From positions 1 through 63,420 of the forward strand of contig JAEETM010000010.1 in the NCBI GenBank assembly GCA_016290335.1: 63,420 nucleotides of DNA, in the 5' to 3' direction. The notes beneath the pieces are model-generated. The model was not told the origin of the DNA. It made no database searches and saw nothing but the letters and a program-made list of their open reading frames with translations. This document shows positions 34,074-42,764 of the stretch, piece after piece; the first letter of the stretch is position 1; each line of letters begins with the position of its first letter. This DNA is from Treponema sp. (lineage in GTDB: Bacteria > Spirochaetota > Spirochaetia > Treponematales > Treponemataceae). Made by a program: the position numbers and the translations under genes.

Positions 34074-34889
34074 ATGGCAAGACGTAACAGAAAGTACAAG
34101 GATTCCGTTTTTACGGATTTATTTTGAAGCGATAGGGATGGAAAGAAAAACTTTTTAGAGTTGTATAATGCTCTTTCAGGGAATGATTATAAACTAAGCG
34201 AAGTTGATCTTAAACGTAAGATTATTGAGCAGGCTCTTTATAAAACATTCAATAATGATGTCAGCTGGGAAATAAACGGCAAGCTTATTGTACTTGTAGA
34301 ACATCAGTCTACAGTAAACGAAAACATGCCGTTCAGATGCCTTGAGTATGTAACGCGTATTTACGAAGGAATTGTTCCGGTAAAGGCACGTTATGCAGAA
34401 AAGAAACCTCAGCCGGCAGAACAGGAGCTGCGTCTGTCTGATGCGTTTTTTACCAAGGATTCCAGTAAACTTGAGCTTGTAGTAAAAGTCAAAAACTGCT
34501 CAGACCCAAAATTATTGCCCGTTATAAAAAAGTGCGATATACTAAAACAGTATTGCCAGTTTATAGAAATAGTTGAGCAGAATTACAACAGACTTTTGCC
34601 TAAAAAGTCTTTCAAAAAGGCAATCGAAATTGCGATGGAACAGGGAATCCTTACAGATTACCTTGACCGGAAATCGCGGGAGGTTATTAACATGCTCTGT
34701 GCTAAGTACAGTTACAAAGATGATATAGCCGTAAAAAAACAGGAAGCGTTTGAAGATGGCCAGATGCAGAAAGCAATTGAAGATGCCCTAATCCTCATAA
34801 AAGACTTCAATGTATCTCCAGAAGTTGCTGCCGAAAAAATGAATGCGCCCCTCCAAAAAGTCCTCGAACTTCAGTCGCAGATAAAGTAA
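34074..34889 (+). pseudogene. PD-(D/E)XK nuclease family transposase, interrupted by a TGA
   Basis: Reading from the ATG at 34074 gives MARRNRKYKDSVFTDLF, then TGA at 34125-34127. The same frame goes on with SDRDGKKNFLELYNALSG and runs to 34889 without another stop. Family members have the uninterrupted N-terminal motif followed by YNALxGxxY, so the stop is a nonsense change within a once continuous gene. The C-terminal part keeps NDVSWEINGKLIVLVEHQST and NENMPFRCLEYVTRIYE of the Rpn/YhgA-like nuclease domain. A remnant of 242 residues could start at a TTG at 34161, but it would lack the conserved N-terminus. Confidence 0.82.
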
Positions 34890-34911
34890 ATACTCTTTTT
34901 CTTCCTATATA

Positions 34912-34940
34912 TTGACGATACAATCAACTTGATTTATTAT
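34912..34940 (+). promoter_or_regulatory. Promoter of the antiterminator gene
   Basis: TTGACG, a 17-base spacer and TATTAT lie 58 bases ahead of the NusG-paralogue start. This is the only good promoter seen between the pseudogene and the polysaccharide locus. Confidence 0.6.
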
Positions 34941-34997
34941 TATAAGGATGTATTAAATATATGTTATATTTTTGATACAGAATCTGTTGCGTAATGC

Positions 34998-35561
34998 ATG
35001 CGGAAAACTTCTTATGCTAAGGAGTGGGATTTGGATTGCTACTGTATAATGGTAAAAACTGGTAGTGAAGAAAAGTTCAGGAATGCGGCAACAGAAAAAC
35101 TTGCATTGCAAGGAGATAATTCAAAGCTTTATTTCTTTAAGAAGAAGATGAGGGCAAGAAAAGGTCCCGATTTTGAAGAACCTTTGTTTCCCGGCTATAT
35201 ATTTATGGAAACCGAAAATCTGGAACGGTCCAGTGTGGAAGCGCTCAAAAAGGTAAGCGGTTTCTATCATTTTTTATTCGACAACGCTGAGCCGCAGAAA
35301 TTGCAGGGAAATGACCTGGAATATTTCTCTGTTTTCAGAAAAAGCGGTGAAATGCTTGGAATATCAAAAGCCAAGTTCGATGAAAATCAGCGGATTGTAA
35401 TAGTCGAAGGACCTCTTAAAGGCTTTGAAGGAAAAATCATACGGGTAAACCGCCGTTGCAAGCGAGTCACCGTAGAAATAGATATGTTCGGTTACAACAA
35501 AAAGGTAGATTTGTGCTACGCTGATGTTGACGACCTTGAACATACCCCACAGCAGCCATAG
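34998..35561 (+). CDS. NusG-paralogue transcription antiterminator (LoaP/UpxY type)
   Basis: At 187 residues it has an NGN domain (DCYCIMVKTGSEEKFRN, then EPLFPGYIFMETENLE and VSGFYHFLF) and a KOW domain at the end (VIVEGPLKGFEGKIIRVNRR). General NusG genes sit beside rplK; this one heads a polysaccharide locus, as LoaP and UpxY paralogues do. It should bind RNA polymerase and allow it to read through terminators over the long operon behind it. The leader that follows has a hairpin and a terminator-like structure that could be its target. No clear ribosome site is visible. Confidence 0.87.
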   Translation: MRKTSYAKEWDLDCYCIMVKTGSEEKFRNAATEKLALQGDNSKLYFFKKKMRARKGPDFEEPLFPGYIFMETENLERSSVEALKKVSGFYHFLFDNAEPQKLQGNDLEYFSVFRKSGEMLGISKAKFDENQRIVIVEGPLKGFEGKIIRVNRRCKRVTVEIDMFGYNKKVDLCYADVDDLEHTPQQP

Positions 35562-35605
35562 TTCGCTGTCAATGCCTGATAGAGGTGCAGTTTTTAACTA
35601 TGGTC

Positions 35606-35629
35606 TTCATTCCATCGCACATGGATGAA
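35606..35629 (+). promoter_or_regulatory. Leader hairpin, candidate antiterminator recognition element
   Basis: TTCAT-T-CCAT pairs with ATGG-ATGAA around CGCAC, a 9-bp stem with one bulged T. It lies between the antiterminator gene and the first locus gene and precedes a terminator-like hairpin. LoaP proteins are known to need a leader RNA hairpin; that this is one is inference. Confidence 0.45.
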
Positions 35630-35652
35630 AGTGCAGGGTACCGTTTTTGCGT

Positions 35653-35681
35653 AAAAGGGAAGTTCCCGCTTCTTTTTTTTT
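35653..35681 (+). terminator. Terminator-like hairpin in the leader of the polysaccharide locus
   Basis: AAAAGGGAAG can pair with CTTCTTTTTT around TTCCCG, followed by the rest of a T9 run. It would end transcription before the operon unless bypassed. The remaining leader to 35757 ends with AGGAGG ahead of the AAA ATPase gene. Confidence 0.5.
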
Positions 35682-35757
35682 GCGAAAAAATGGCGTGCCA
35701 ATGGGGGTGGTGGGTGGATTTTTATTGTATTCAGAATAATTTGAGATAGGAGGTTTT

Positions 35758-36855
35758 ATGATACATTATCTGAAAGTTGATAACTATTGTTCTTTAGTGA
35801 ATTTTAAAATTGATTTTTCATCTATAAACCTTCTTCTCGGTGGAAATGGGACAGGAAAATCAACAATATTTGCATTACTTGAAGATTTACGTTTGTTTAT
35901 TCAGGGAAGAATAGATGTGGCAGAAGCTTTCCCTTTTGAATCTCTTACAAGGTGGCAGTTGGTTCCAGTTCAGAGTTTTGAGTTTTTACTTGCCTATAAA
36001 GAATATGAATATACATATCAATTAGAAATTGAGTTTGACAGAGATAATAAGAAAAATCGTGTAAAAAAAGAAATTGTCCTCTGTGATGGAAAACCGCTTT
36101 TTTCAGCTTCAGATGGTGAAGCTGTATTATATAATGATTCGCATGAAAAAGGTCCAGAACTTCTTGTAAACTGGCTTTCCTCTGGTGTAAGCTCTGTGTA
36201 TGAACGCACAGACAATAAAAAAATATGTGACTTCAAAAAGGCTGTAGAGAATATAATAGTTTGTCATCCTTTACCTTTAAATCATTATTCAATAGATTCG
36301 TATTATGAAAAGCTGAATATTGATTATTTTGCGGATAATATGCCTGAAGCCTATCTGTATGTTTTGCAGAGTAATCCAGAAAAAATGCTTGAACTATGGA
36401 AGATTTTAAAGGAAATAAATCCTTGTTTTTCTAGAACCTACTTAAAAGGCGACACAGATAAAATCCTTTATTTTGAGTACGATCATCAGGGAGCAAAAGC
36501 GGCATATACTTTATCAGAAATATCAGATGGAGAAAGAATGCTTTTTACCTTATATTTCATTATTGTAATGTACTTTGATGATGAGCATTCTATTTTCCTT
36601 GATGAACCAGATAATTACATATCACTACAGGAAGTTGGGCAGTTTATACAGTATATTCAAGATGAATCTGATGCAAATAAACAATGTGTTCTTATTTCGC
36701 ATCATCCAAGTATAATTGACTATCTGGCACCAGCAAATGGAATATGGCTGGAAAGACGTTCTTATGGAGCATCAACAGTTGCTGAGCCTCCAAAATCAGA
36801 TTGCGGGCTTACTTATTCAGAAATAATAGCACATGGTGGTGTTGATGAAGCTTAG
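35758..36855 (+). CDS. AAA/ABC-type ATPase (RecF/OLD-like), candidate defence ATPase
   Basis: The 365-residue protein has an ABC-class ATPase core without a long coiled coil: Walker A LLLGGNGTGKSTIFALL (about 26-42), signature EISDGERMLF (about 257), Walker B SIFLDEPDNYIS (about 280) and H-loop VLISHHPSIIDYL. This layout is that of AAA_15/AAA_21 ATPases found in OLD, PARIS (AriA) and Septu systems. AGGAGG precedes the ATG. It overlaps the TOPRIM-like gene by 11 bases. It has no evident glycan role although it is the first gene of the polysaccharide operon. Confidence 0.85.
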   Translation: MIHYLKVDNYCSLVNFKIDFSSINLLLGGNGTGKSTIFALLEDLRLFIQGRIDVAEAFPFESLTRWQLVPVQSFEFLLAYKEYEYTYQLEIEFDRDNKKNRVKKEIVLCDGKPLFSASDGEAVLYNDSHEKGPELLVNWLSSGVSSVYERTDNKKICDFKKAVENIIVCHPLPLNHYSIDSYYEKLNIDYFADNMPEAYLYVLQSNPEKMLELWKILKEINPCFSRTYLKGDTDKILYFEYDHQGAKAAYTLSEISDGERMLFTLYFIIVMYFDDEHSIFLDEPDNYISLQEVGQFIQYIQDESDANKQCVLISHHPSIIDYLAPANGIWLERRSYGASTVAEPPKSDCGLTYSEIIAHGGVDEA

Positions 36856-37402
36856 TAAAACTCATAAATATACAGTTTTATGTGAAGATAAACTCACACA
36901 CTGTTATATCCGCCGATTTTTACTTGCACAGGGGATTAGCGGAAGAAAAATATTTCCTTTGCCATTACCTGCAGATGGATGTGGTGAGCAATATGTAAGA
37001 TTGCAGTTTCCAAGATATTTGCAAGTTTTACGGTCTAAGAGTTTTGATTCAAATGTTCTGGTTGTTGCCATAGATGCAGATAAAAAGACTTTACAGGAAA
37101 GAAAAGTTCAGCTTAATGAAGCCTGTGAAGCCGCAAATGTTTCTGTGCGAACCGAAACTGATAAAATGCTTGTTTTTATTCCAAAACGAAACGTAGAAAC
37201 TTGGATTAAGTATTTTGATGGCGAAACAGTTGATGAAGAACAGGATTATGCTCATTACTTAAATGGGCATGAATCAGATTGTTATTCTGCTGCTGAAAGT
37301 ATGTCAGCTCAGTTTTCTTCCGGAGGTTTTGTTTCTGAACTATCTGCTTTGCAAGAGGCTTATGGGGAATATACAAGATTAGTTGAACTGGTTAATTCAT
37401 AG
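36845..37402 (+). CDS. TOPRIM-like protein paired with the AAA ATPase
   Basis: From the ATG at 36845 the protein has 185 residues (the frame is open from 36833). The likely TOPRIM elements are VLCEDKLTHCYIRRFL with Glu 14 after the first strand, and NVLVVAIDADKK with the Asp-x-Asp pair at 77/79. KMLVFIPKRNVETWIKYFDG follows as in DUF4276/RloB/DUF4435-like proteins. Such domains cut nucleic acids (for example tRNA, by AriB) or DNA. I infer an effector nuclease, with the ATPase as sensor. The family name itself I cannot fix. It is 28 bases from ugd, so it shares the locus transcript. Confidence 0.65.
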   Translation: MKLSKTHKYTVLCEDKLTHCYIRRFLLAQGISGRKIFPLPLPADGCGEQYVRLQFPRYLQVLRSKSFDSNVLVVAIDADKKTLQERKVQLNEACEAANVSVRTETDKMLVFIPKRNVETWIKYFDGETVDEEQDYAHYLNGHESDCYSAAESMSAQFSSGGFVSELSALQEAYGEYTRLVELVNS

Positions 37403-37430
37403 GATAAATATTATTATATAGGACATAAAT

Positions 37431-38624
37431 ATGAAAATCAACAAAATCGCCGTAGCCGGTACAGGTTACGTAGGTCTTTCGTTAGCAACATTACTCGCAC
37501 AGCATAATGATGTTGTGGCTGTAGATGTTGTTCCAGAAAAAGTAGACCTTATAAATAATAAAAAGTCTCCAATACAAGATAAAGAAATAGAAGAGTTTCT
37601 TGCTACAAAGCCTCTTAAACTTGTAGCAACAACAGATGGTCGTGCGGCTTACAAAGATGCAGATCTTGTTATCATTGCAACTCCAACAAATTACGACCCA
37701 AAATTAAACTTTTTCGATACAAAATACGTTGAACAGGTAATCGAACTGGTGCTGGAAGTAAATCCAGATGCAATAATGATTATCAAATCAACAATTCCGG
37801 TTGGCTACACAAAATCAGTACGCCAGAAATACAATACAAAAAACATAATCTTTGCACCAGAGTTTCTGCGCGAAAGTAAGGCACTTTACGATAACCTATA
37901 TCCAAGTCGAATCGTTGTTGGAACAGATCTGGAAGATGAACGTCTGGTAGATGCCGCACATACCTTTGCAGAACTCTTGAAGCAGGGCGCAATCAAGCAG
38001 GATATTCCAACCCTTTTTATGGGCTTTACCGAAGCCGAAGCTGTAAAGCTTTTTGCAAATACATATCTTGCCTTGCGCGTAAGCTACTTCAACGAGCTCG
38101 ACACCTATGCCGAAATTAAAGGCCTTGATACAGGCAGCATTATCAAAGGTGTTTCTCTGGATCCTCGTATCGGCGATTTTTATAATAACCCAAGCTTTGG
38201 CTATGGTGGTTACTGTTTGCCAAAAGATACAAAGCAGCTGCTGGCAAATTACCAGGATGTACCAGAAAATCTAATTCAGGCGATTGTTGATTCAAACAGA
38301 ACTCGTAAAGATCATATCGCTCAGATGATTATAGACAGAAATCCAAAAAAGGTTGGTATTTACCGTCTTACAATGAAATCAAACAGCGATAACTTCCGTG
38401 CCAGTGCAATTCAGGGCGTTATGAAGCGCATCAAGGCAAAGGGGATTGAAGTAGTTGTTTACGAGCCAACGCTGCATGAAGACTTGTTCTTTAATTCTAA
38501 GGTAGAAAAAGATCTGGCTAAGTTTAAGAGCGAGTGCGATGTGATTATTGCGAATAGAAAAGCAGATGAACTGGCTGATGTAGCGGAGAAAATATACACA
38601 CGTGATTTGATGGGTAGGGATTAG
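37431..38624 (+). CDS. ugd: UDP-glucose 6-dehydrogenase
   Basis: The 397-residue protein has the NAD fold [29 protein letters not shown], the hinge [20 protein letters not shown], a long central helix region ([20 protein letters not shown]) and the catalytic Cys in [15 protein letters not shown]. It oxidises UDP-glucose to UDP-glucuronate for the polysaccharide. Length and motif order are those of the short bacterial Ugd. Base composition is less AT-rich than the genes that follow. Confidence 0.94.
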   Translation: MKINKIAVAGTGYVGLSLATLLAQHNDVVAVDVVPEKVDLINNKKSPIQDKEIEEFLATKPLKLVATTDGRAAYKDADLVIIATPTNYDPKLNFFDTKYVEQVIELVLEVNPDAIMIIKSTIPVGYTKSVRQKYNTKNIIFAPEFLRESKALYDNLYPSRIVVGTDLEDERLVDAAHTFAELLKQGAIKQDIPTLFMGFTEAEAVKLFANTYLALRVSYFNELDTYAEIKGLDTGSIIKGVSLDPRIGDFYNNPSFGYGGYCLPKDTKQLLANYQDVPENLIQAIVDSNRTRKDHIAQMIIDRNPKKVGIYRLTMKSNSDNFRASAIQGVMKRIKAKGIEVVVYEPTLHEDLFFNSKVEKDLAKFKSECDVIIANRKADELADVAEKIYTRDLMGRD

Positions 38625-38633
38625 AAATCTAAT

Positions 38634-40148
38634 ATGTCCGACGAAAATACAACAAATAATTCTCCACAGAATGAAGAACAAAAATCCTCACCAATCCAAC
38701 AGCAAGCTGTTTCGAAGAATAAAGTTATTTCCTCTTTAATTTGGAAGTTTCTTGAACGCGGTGGGGTTCAAGGAGTTCAGTTTGTTCTTTCTATTATATT
38801 AGCACGCCTTGTTACGCCGGAAGATTATGGAGTAATCGCAATTCTTCTGGTATTTATACAGATTGCAACAGTATTTATTCAGAGTGGATTTAATACCGCA
38901 TTAATCCAGAAGAAAGAGTCTGATGATTTGGATTTTTCTTCTATATTTTATTTGAGTCTTTTTGTAGCCGGTATTTTATATGTAATTTTGTTTTTTGCTT
39001 CACCATTTGTTGCAAGATTTTATAAATCTGAAACACTTACACAGTTGTTGCGGGTAATATCCCTTACTTTATTCTTTGGAGCTGTTAATAGTGTACAGAA
39101 TGCCTATGTTTCTAAAACCATGCAGTTCCGCAGATTCTTCTTTAGCAGTATGGGGGCTGTAATTGGTTCTGGTATTGTTGGCATTGTAATGGCCTATAAA
39201 GGCTTTGGAGTTTGGGCCTTAGTTGCACAACAACTAGTTAGGGATTTCCTTATATGCATAATTCTTTGGTTTACAGTTAAATGGCGTCCAAAATTTATTT
39301 TTTCTTTTGCAAGGGTAAAATCTTTATTTTCCTTTGGATGGAAGCTTTTAGTTTCTGGTTTATTAGATACTGTATTTCGAAATATTTATAATTTAATAGT
39401 TGGACGTATTTATGATAAGGAGACTTTGGGATATTTTAATAGGGGGCATCAGTTTCCTCAAGTTATAGCGGCTAATCTTGATGGAGCTATTCAAAGTGTT
39501 ATGCTACCAACTCTTTCTTCTCATAATGATAATCCTTCTGAAATAAAAAGACTTACACGACGTTCAATATCTATGAGTGCTTTTTTATTAATGCCTTGTA
39601 TGTTTGGACTTGCTGCTGTCGCTGAACCGCTTGTAAAAGTATTGCTTACAGATAAATGGCTTCCTTGTGTACCATTTTTACAGTTGGCTTGTATAAGTTA
39701 TGCTATTTATCCTATACATACAGCAAATCTTACGGGAATTAATGCTCTTGGACGCAGTGATGTATTTTTAAAGTTGGAAATAATAAAAAAAATTATTACA
39801 ATTCTCAATATTGTGATTACAATTCCGTTAGGAATATATGCAATGGCAATAGGACAGGTAATATCTGCTTTTATAGCCTCTTTTATAAACGCCTGGCCAA
39901 ATAAAAAATTGATGAATTATACCTATTTTGAACAATGGAAAGATTTAATGCCATCTTTTTTGTCTTCAATAATTATGGCTGTTTGTGTATGGTTTATTAA
40001 TTTGATTCCAATTACATCAATTTGTATATTATTGCTTCAGATTGTATCTGGCATCGGAATATATATATTGCTTTGTAAAATCCTAAAAATAGAAACATAC
40101 TCATATTTTATAAAAACAATAAGGGGATTGAAAAATGGCAGAAAATAA
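38634..40148 (+). CDS. Wzx-type polysaccharide flippase (MOP superfamily)
   Basis: At 504 residues it has a polar N-terminal 30, then about 12-14 hydrophobic segments. The start of the transporter is typical: SSLIWKFLERGGVQGVQFVL and ARLVTPEDYGVIAI. LIVGRIYDKETLGYFNRGHQFP and INALGRSDVFLKLEIIKKI are MOP family hallmarks. It should flip lipid-linked repeat units across the inner membrane. It overlaps the next gene by 14 bases. Confidence 0.92.
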   Translation: MSDENTTNNSPQNEEQKSSPIQQQAVSKNKVISSLIWKFLERGGVQGVQFVLSIILARLVTPEDYGVIAILLVFIQIATVFIQSGFNTALIQKKESDDLDFSSIFYLSLFVAGILYVILFFASPFVARFYKSETLTQLLRVISLTLFFGAVNSVQNAYVSKTMQFRRFFFSSMGAVIGSGIVGIVMAYKGFGVWALVAQQLVRDFLICIILWFTVKWRPKFIFSFARVKSLFSFGWKLLVSGLLDTVFRNIYNLIVGRIYDKETLGYFNRGHQFPQVIAANLDGAIQSVMLPTLSSHNDNPSEIKRLTRRSISMSAFLLMPCMFGLAAVAEPLVKVLLTDKWLPCVPFLQLACISYAIYPIHTANLTGINALGRSDVFLKLEIIKKIITILNIVITIPLGIYAMAIGQVISAFIASFINAWPNKKLMNYTYFEQWKDLMPSFLSSIIMAVCVWFINLIPITSICILLLQIVSGIGIYILLCKILKIETYSYFIKTIRGLKNGRK

Positions 40149-41250
40149 AACAATTACAGTAACTTCACCATTACTTCCAGATTTAAAAGAATTTGAAAAA
40201 ATGTTGGAAGATATTTGGCAGAGAAAATGGCTTACTAATAACGGTTATTATCATAAGGAATTAGAAAAAGCTCTTGCAGAGTATTTGGGAGTTCCTTATA
40301 TCTCTTTGTTTACAAATGGAACTTTACCACTTATTACAGCATTGCAGGCAATGCGGATAACTGGCGAGGTTATTACAACACCATACAGTTTTGTTGCAAC
40401 AACACACTCAATCTGGTGGAATAACTTAAAACCAGTTTTTGTCGATGTAGAGGAAGAAACTGGTAATATTGATCCAGAAAAAATTGAAGCTGCAATTACT
40501 CCAAGAACAACTGCTATTATGCCAGTACATGTTTATGGAACTCCATGTAATACAAAACGTATTCAAGAAATCGCAGATGTTTATGGACTTAAAGTTATAT
40601 ATGATGCAGCTCATGCTTTTGGGGTAAACGTAAACGGTAAGTCAATTCTTGAAAACGGAGATATGAGTACATTAAGTTTTCATGCTACAAAGGTATATAA
40701 CACTGTAGAAGGTGGTGCTTTAATCTGCCGTGATGAAGCAACAAAGAAAAGAATTGACTATCTTAAGAACTTTGGTTTTGCAGGTGAAACAACAGTTGTT
40801 GCTCCTGGAATTAACAGTAAGATGGATGAAATTCGTTCAGCATACGGATTATTGAACTTAAAACAAGTAGATGATGCAATTGCAAAACGAAACCATGTCG
40901 CAGAATTATATCGTGAAGCATTAAAGAATGTTTCTGGTATCAGATTCTTAAATGATATAGAAGGCGTTCGTCATAATTATTCATACTTCCCGATTTTTAT
41001 TACAGAAAAAGAATATGGTATGAGCCGCGATGCTTTGTATGATCTGTTGAAAAGTCAGAACATTCTTGCTAGAAGATATTTTTATCCTCTCATTTCAAAC
41101 TTCCCTGTTTATAAAGGTCTTGAATCATCAAATCGTGAAAATCTTCCAATTGCTACAAAACTCGCAGATCAAGTTTTGTGTCTCCCAATGTACGCAGATC
41201 TAACAGATGAAGATGTGAAAAGAATAATGAAGATAGTTTGTAAAAGTTGA
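40135..41250 (+). CDS. DegT/DnrJ/EryC1/StrS sugar aminotransferase
   Basis: This 371-residue PLP enzyme has SLFTNGTLPLITALQAM, TTPYSFVATTHSIWW, VIYDAAHAFGV and the Schiff-base Lys in LSFHATKVYNTVEGGA. It transfers an amino group to a keto-sugar nucleotide, probably a 4-keto-6-deoxy sugar (dTDP-4-amino-4,6-dideoxyhexose type). The nearby GNAT could acylate the amine. The substrate is inferred from family only. Confidence 0.92.
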   Translation: MAENKTITVTSPLLPDLKEFEKMLEDIWQRKWLTNNGYYHKELEKALAEYLGVPYISLFTNGTLPLITALQAMRITGEVITTPYSFVATTHSIWWNNLKPVFVDVEEETGNIDPEKIEAAITPRTTAIMPVHVYGTPCNTKRIQEIADVYGLKVIYDAAHAFGVNVNGKSILENGDMSTLSFHATKVYNTVEGGALICRDEATKKRIDYLKNFGFAGETTVVAPGINSKMDEIRSAYGLLNLKQVDDAIAKRNHVAELYREALKNVSGIRFLNDIEGVRHNYSYFPIFITEKEYGMSRDALYDLLKSQNILARRYFYPLISNFPVYKGLESSNRENLPIATKLADQVLCLPMYADLTDEDVKRIMKIVCKS

Positions 41251-41290
41251 TTTATCTTTTTCAACTAATAAAAACTTATAAAGGAGAATT

Positions 41291-41749
41291 GTGTTGCATA
41301 TAAATGAATGTAGAATGTGTAACGGTTTTTCAGTTTTACAAATTAAAAAATTTCTTACAAGAGTTGATACTTTGTTTCCCATACATATTTCTGAAAAAAC
41401 TGACTTAGAACAATTATCAGAAAAATATATTCAAAAGGCTTTATTAATTGGCTTTTGTGATTCAAATGATGAAGTAATTGCTTTGATTGCTGGATATATA
41501 AATGACGAGGAAACAAAAATTGGTTATATTTCTTTGCTTGCTGTAGAACCAGAGTTTCAGAATAAAGGATTTGCAAGACTTCTTATAGCTGCTTTTATTG
41601 AAGCTGCGAAAGGGAAAAAAATAAAACGAGTTTTTTTATTTACTCATAATTCAAATAAGAAAGCTATAGGATTTTATAGAAAAAATGGCTTCATTGAAGA
41701 ACCTCAGGATATAAGGCCAGAGGATATAAAATTTATAAAGGATTTGTAA
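41291..41749 (+). CDS. GNAT-family N-acetyltransferase
   Basis: The 152-residue single-domain GNAT has the acetyl-CoA motif A as ISLLAVEPEFQNKGFARLLI (Q/R-x-x-G-x-G/A pattern) and the C-terminal HNSNKKAIGFYRKNGFIEEP. Start is GTG at 41291 or TTG at 41294; AAGGAG is just upstream. Being between a sugar aminotransferase and an ATP-grasp gene, it may acylate an aminosugar. Confidence 0.87.
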   Translation: MLHINECRMCNGFSVLQIKKFLTRVDTLFPIHISEKTDLEQLSEKYIQKALLIGFCDSNDEVIALIAGYINDEETKIGYISLLAVEPEFQNKGFARLLIAAFIEAAKGKKIKRVFLFTHNSNKKAIGFYRKNGFIEEPQDIRPEDIKFIKDL

Positions 41750-41750
41750 A

Positions 41751-42758
41751 TTGAATATTTTATTAACATCTGCAGGTCGTAGAACCTATTTAATTGATTA
41801 TTTTAAGGATGCAATGAATGGGATTGGAAATGTATATGCATCAAATAGTGTATATACTTATAGCCTTTCTCATGCAGATGACTATGTAATTACACCACTT
41901 ATTTATGATGCTAATTATATATCATTTTTATTAAACTACTGTAAGGAAAAAGATATATCGGCAATTATTTCGTTATTTGATATTGATTTATATATTCTTG
42001 CTGAGAATAAATCTGTTTTTGCTAAAAATGGAATAAAAGTAATTGTGGCTGATACGGAATCAATTGCTATTTGTAATGATAAGTGGAAAACTTATGAGTT
42101 TTTACAAGATTGTAAAATAAAATGTCCCAAGACTTATAATACAATTTGTGATATAGAAGAAGCTCTTCGTTCTGAAGAAGTTTGTTACCCTATTATAATT
42201 AAGCCAAGGTGGGGAATGGGGTCAATAGGTATATATATTGCAGAAAATGAAGTGGAATTAAAAGTTCTATCAAATAAAGTGCAAAGAGCAATCTTCGATT
42301 CGTATTTAAAATATGAATCAAATCAGGATGCTGAAAAGTGCGTTATATATCAAGAGAAAATTATTGGGCAAGAATGTGGTTTAGATATATTGAATGATTT
42401 TGATGCTAAACTGGTTTCTGTTGTTGCTAAGCAAAAAGTTTCAATGCGCGCTGGTGAGACTGATATAGCAGAAGTTATTGATAATAAGGAATTCTTACCT
42501 TTAGCAAAAACTTTATCTTCAAAGTTAAAACATATTGGAAATCTGGATGTTGATGTGTTTAAGACATCTGAAGGTGAACTTTTTGTGTTGGAATTAAATT
42601 GTCGCTTTGGGGGACAATATCCTTTTAGCCATTTAGCTGGTGTAAATTTTCCTAAACAAATTGTAAAATGGTTATTAGGAGAAAAAACTGATATTAATCT
42701 TCTAAGAGCAGAAATCGGAGTAAAATCTTGTAAAGATTTATTACCAGTAAGGATATAA
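41751..42758 (+). CDS. ATP-grasp ligase of glycan loci (CarB-like)
   Basis: The 335-residue ATP-grasp protein has LLTSAGRRTYLIDYFKD at its N-terminus, CNDKWKTYEFLQDCKIKCPKT, the flexible loop IIIKPRWGMGSIGIYIAENE, VYQEKIIGQECGLDI-type segment and metal residues in LFVLELNCRFGGQYPF. It starts with TTG at 41751, directly behind the GNAT stop. ATP-grasp genes in glycan loci often form an amide between a sugar and an amino acid. The same fold also occurs in carbamoylating enzymes, so the reaction is open. Confidence 0.85.
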   Translation: MNILLTSAGRRTYLIDYFKDAMNGIGNVYASNSVYTYSLSHADDYVITPLIYDANYISFLLNYCKEKDISAIISLFDIDLYILAENKSVFAKNGIKVIVADTESIAICNDKWKTYEFLQDCKIKCPKTYNTICDIEEALRSEEVCYPIIIKPRWGMGSIGIYIAENEVELKVLSNKVQRAIFDSYLKYESNQDAEKCVIYQEKIIGQECGLDILNDFDAKLVSVVAKQKVSMRAGETDIAEVIDNKEFLPLAKTLSSKLKHIGNLDVDVFKTSEGELFVLELNCRFGGQYPFSHLAGVNFPKQIVKWLLGEKTDINLLRAEIGVKSCKDLLPVRI

Positions 42759-42764
42759 AATTAT

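Noticed and set aside
34161..34889. Intact 242-residue gene starting at a TTG
   Set aside because: The conserved family N-terminus lies upstream in the same frame and is cut off by one TGA, so a pseudogene explains the region better.
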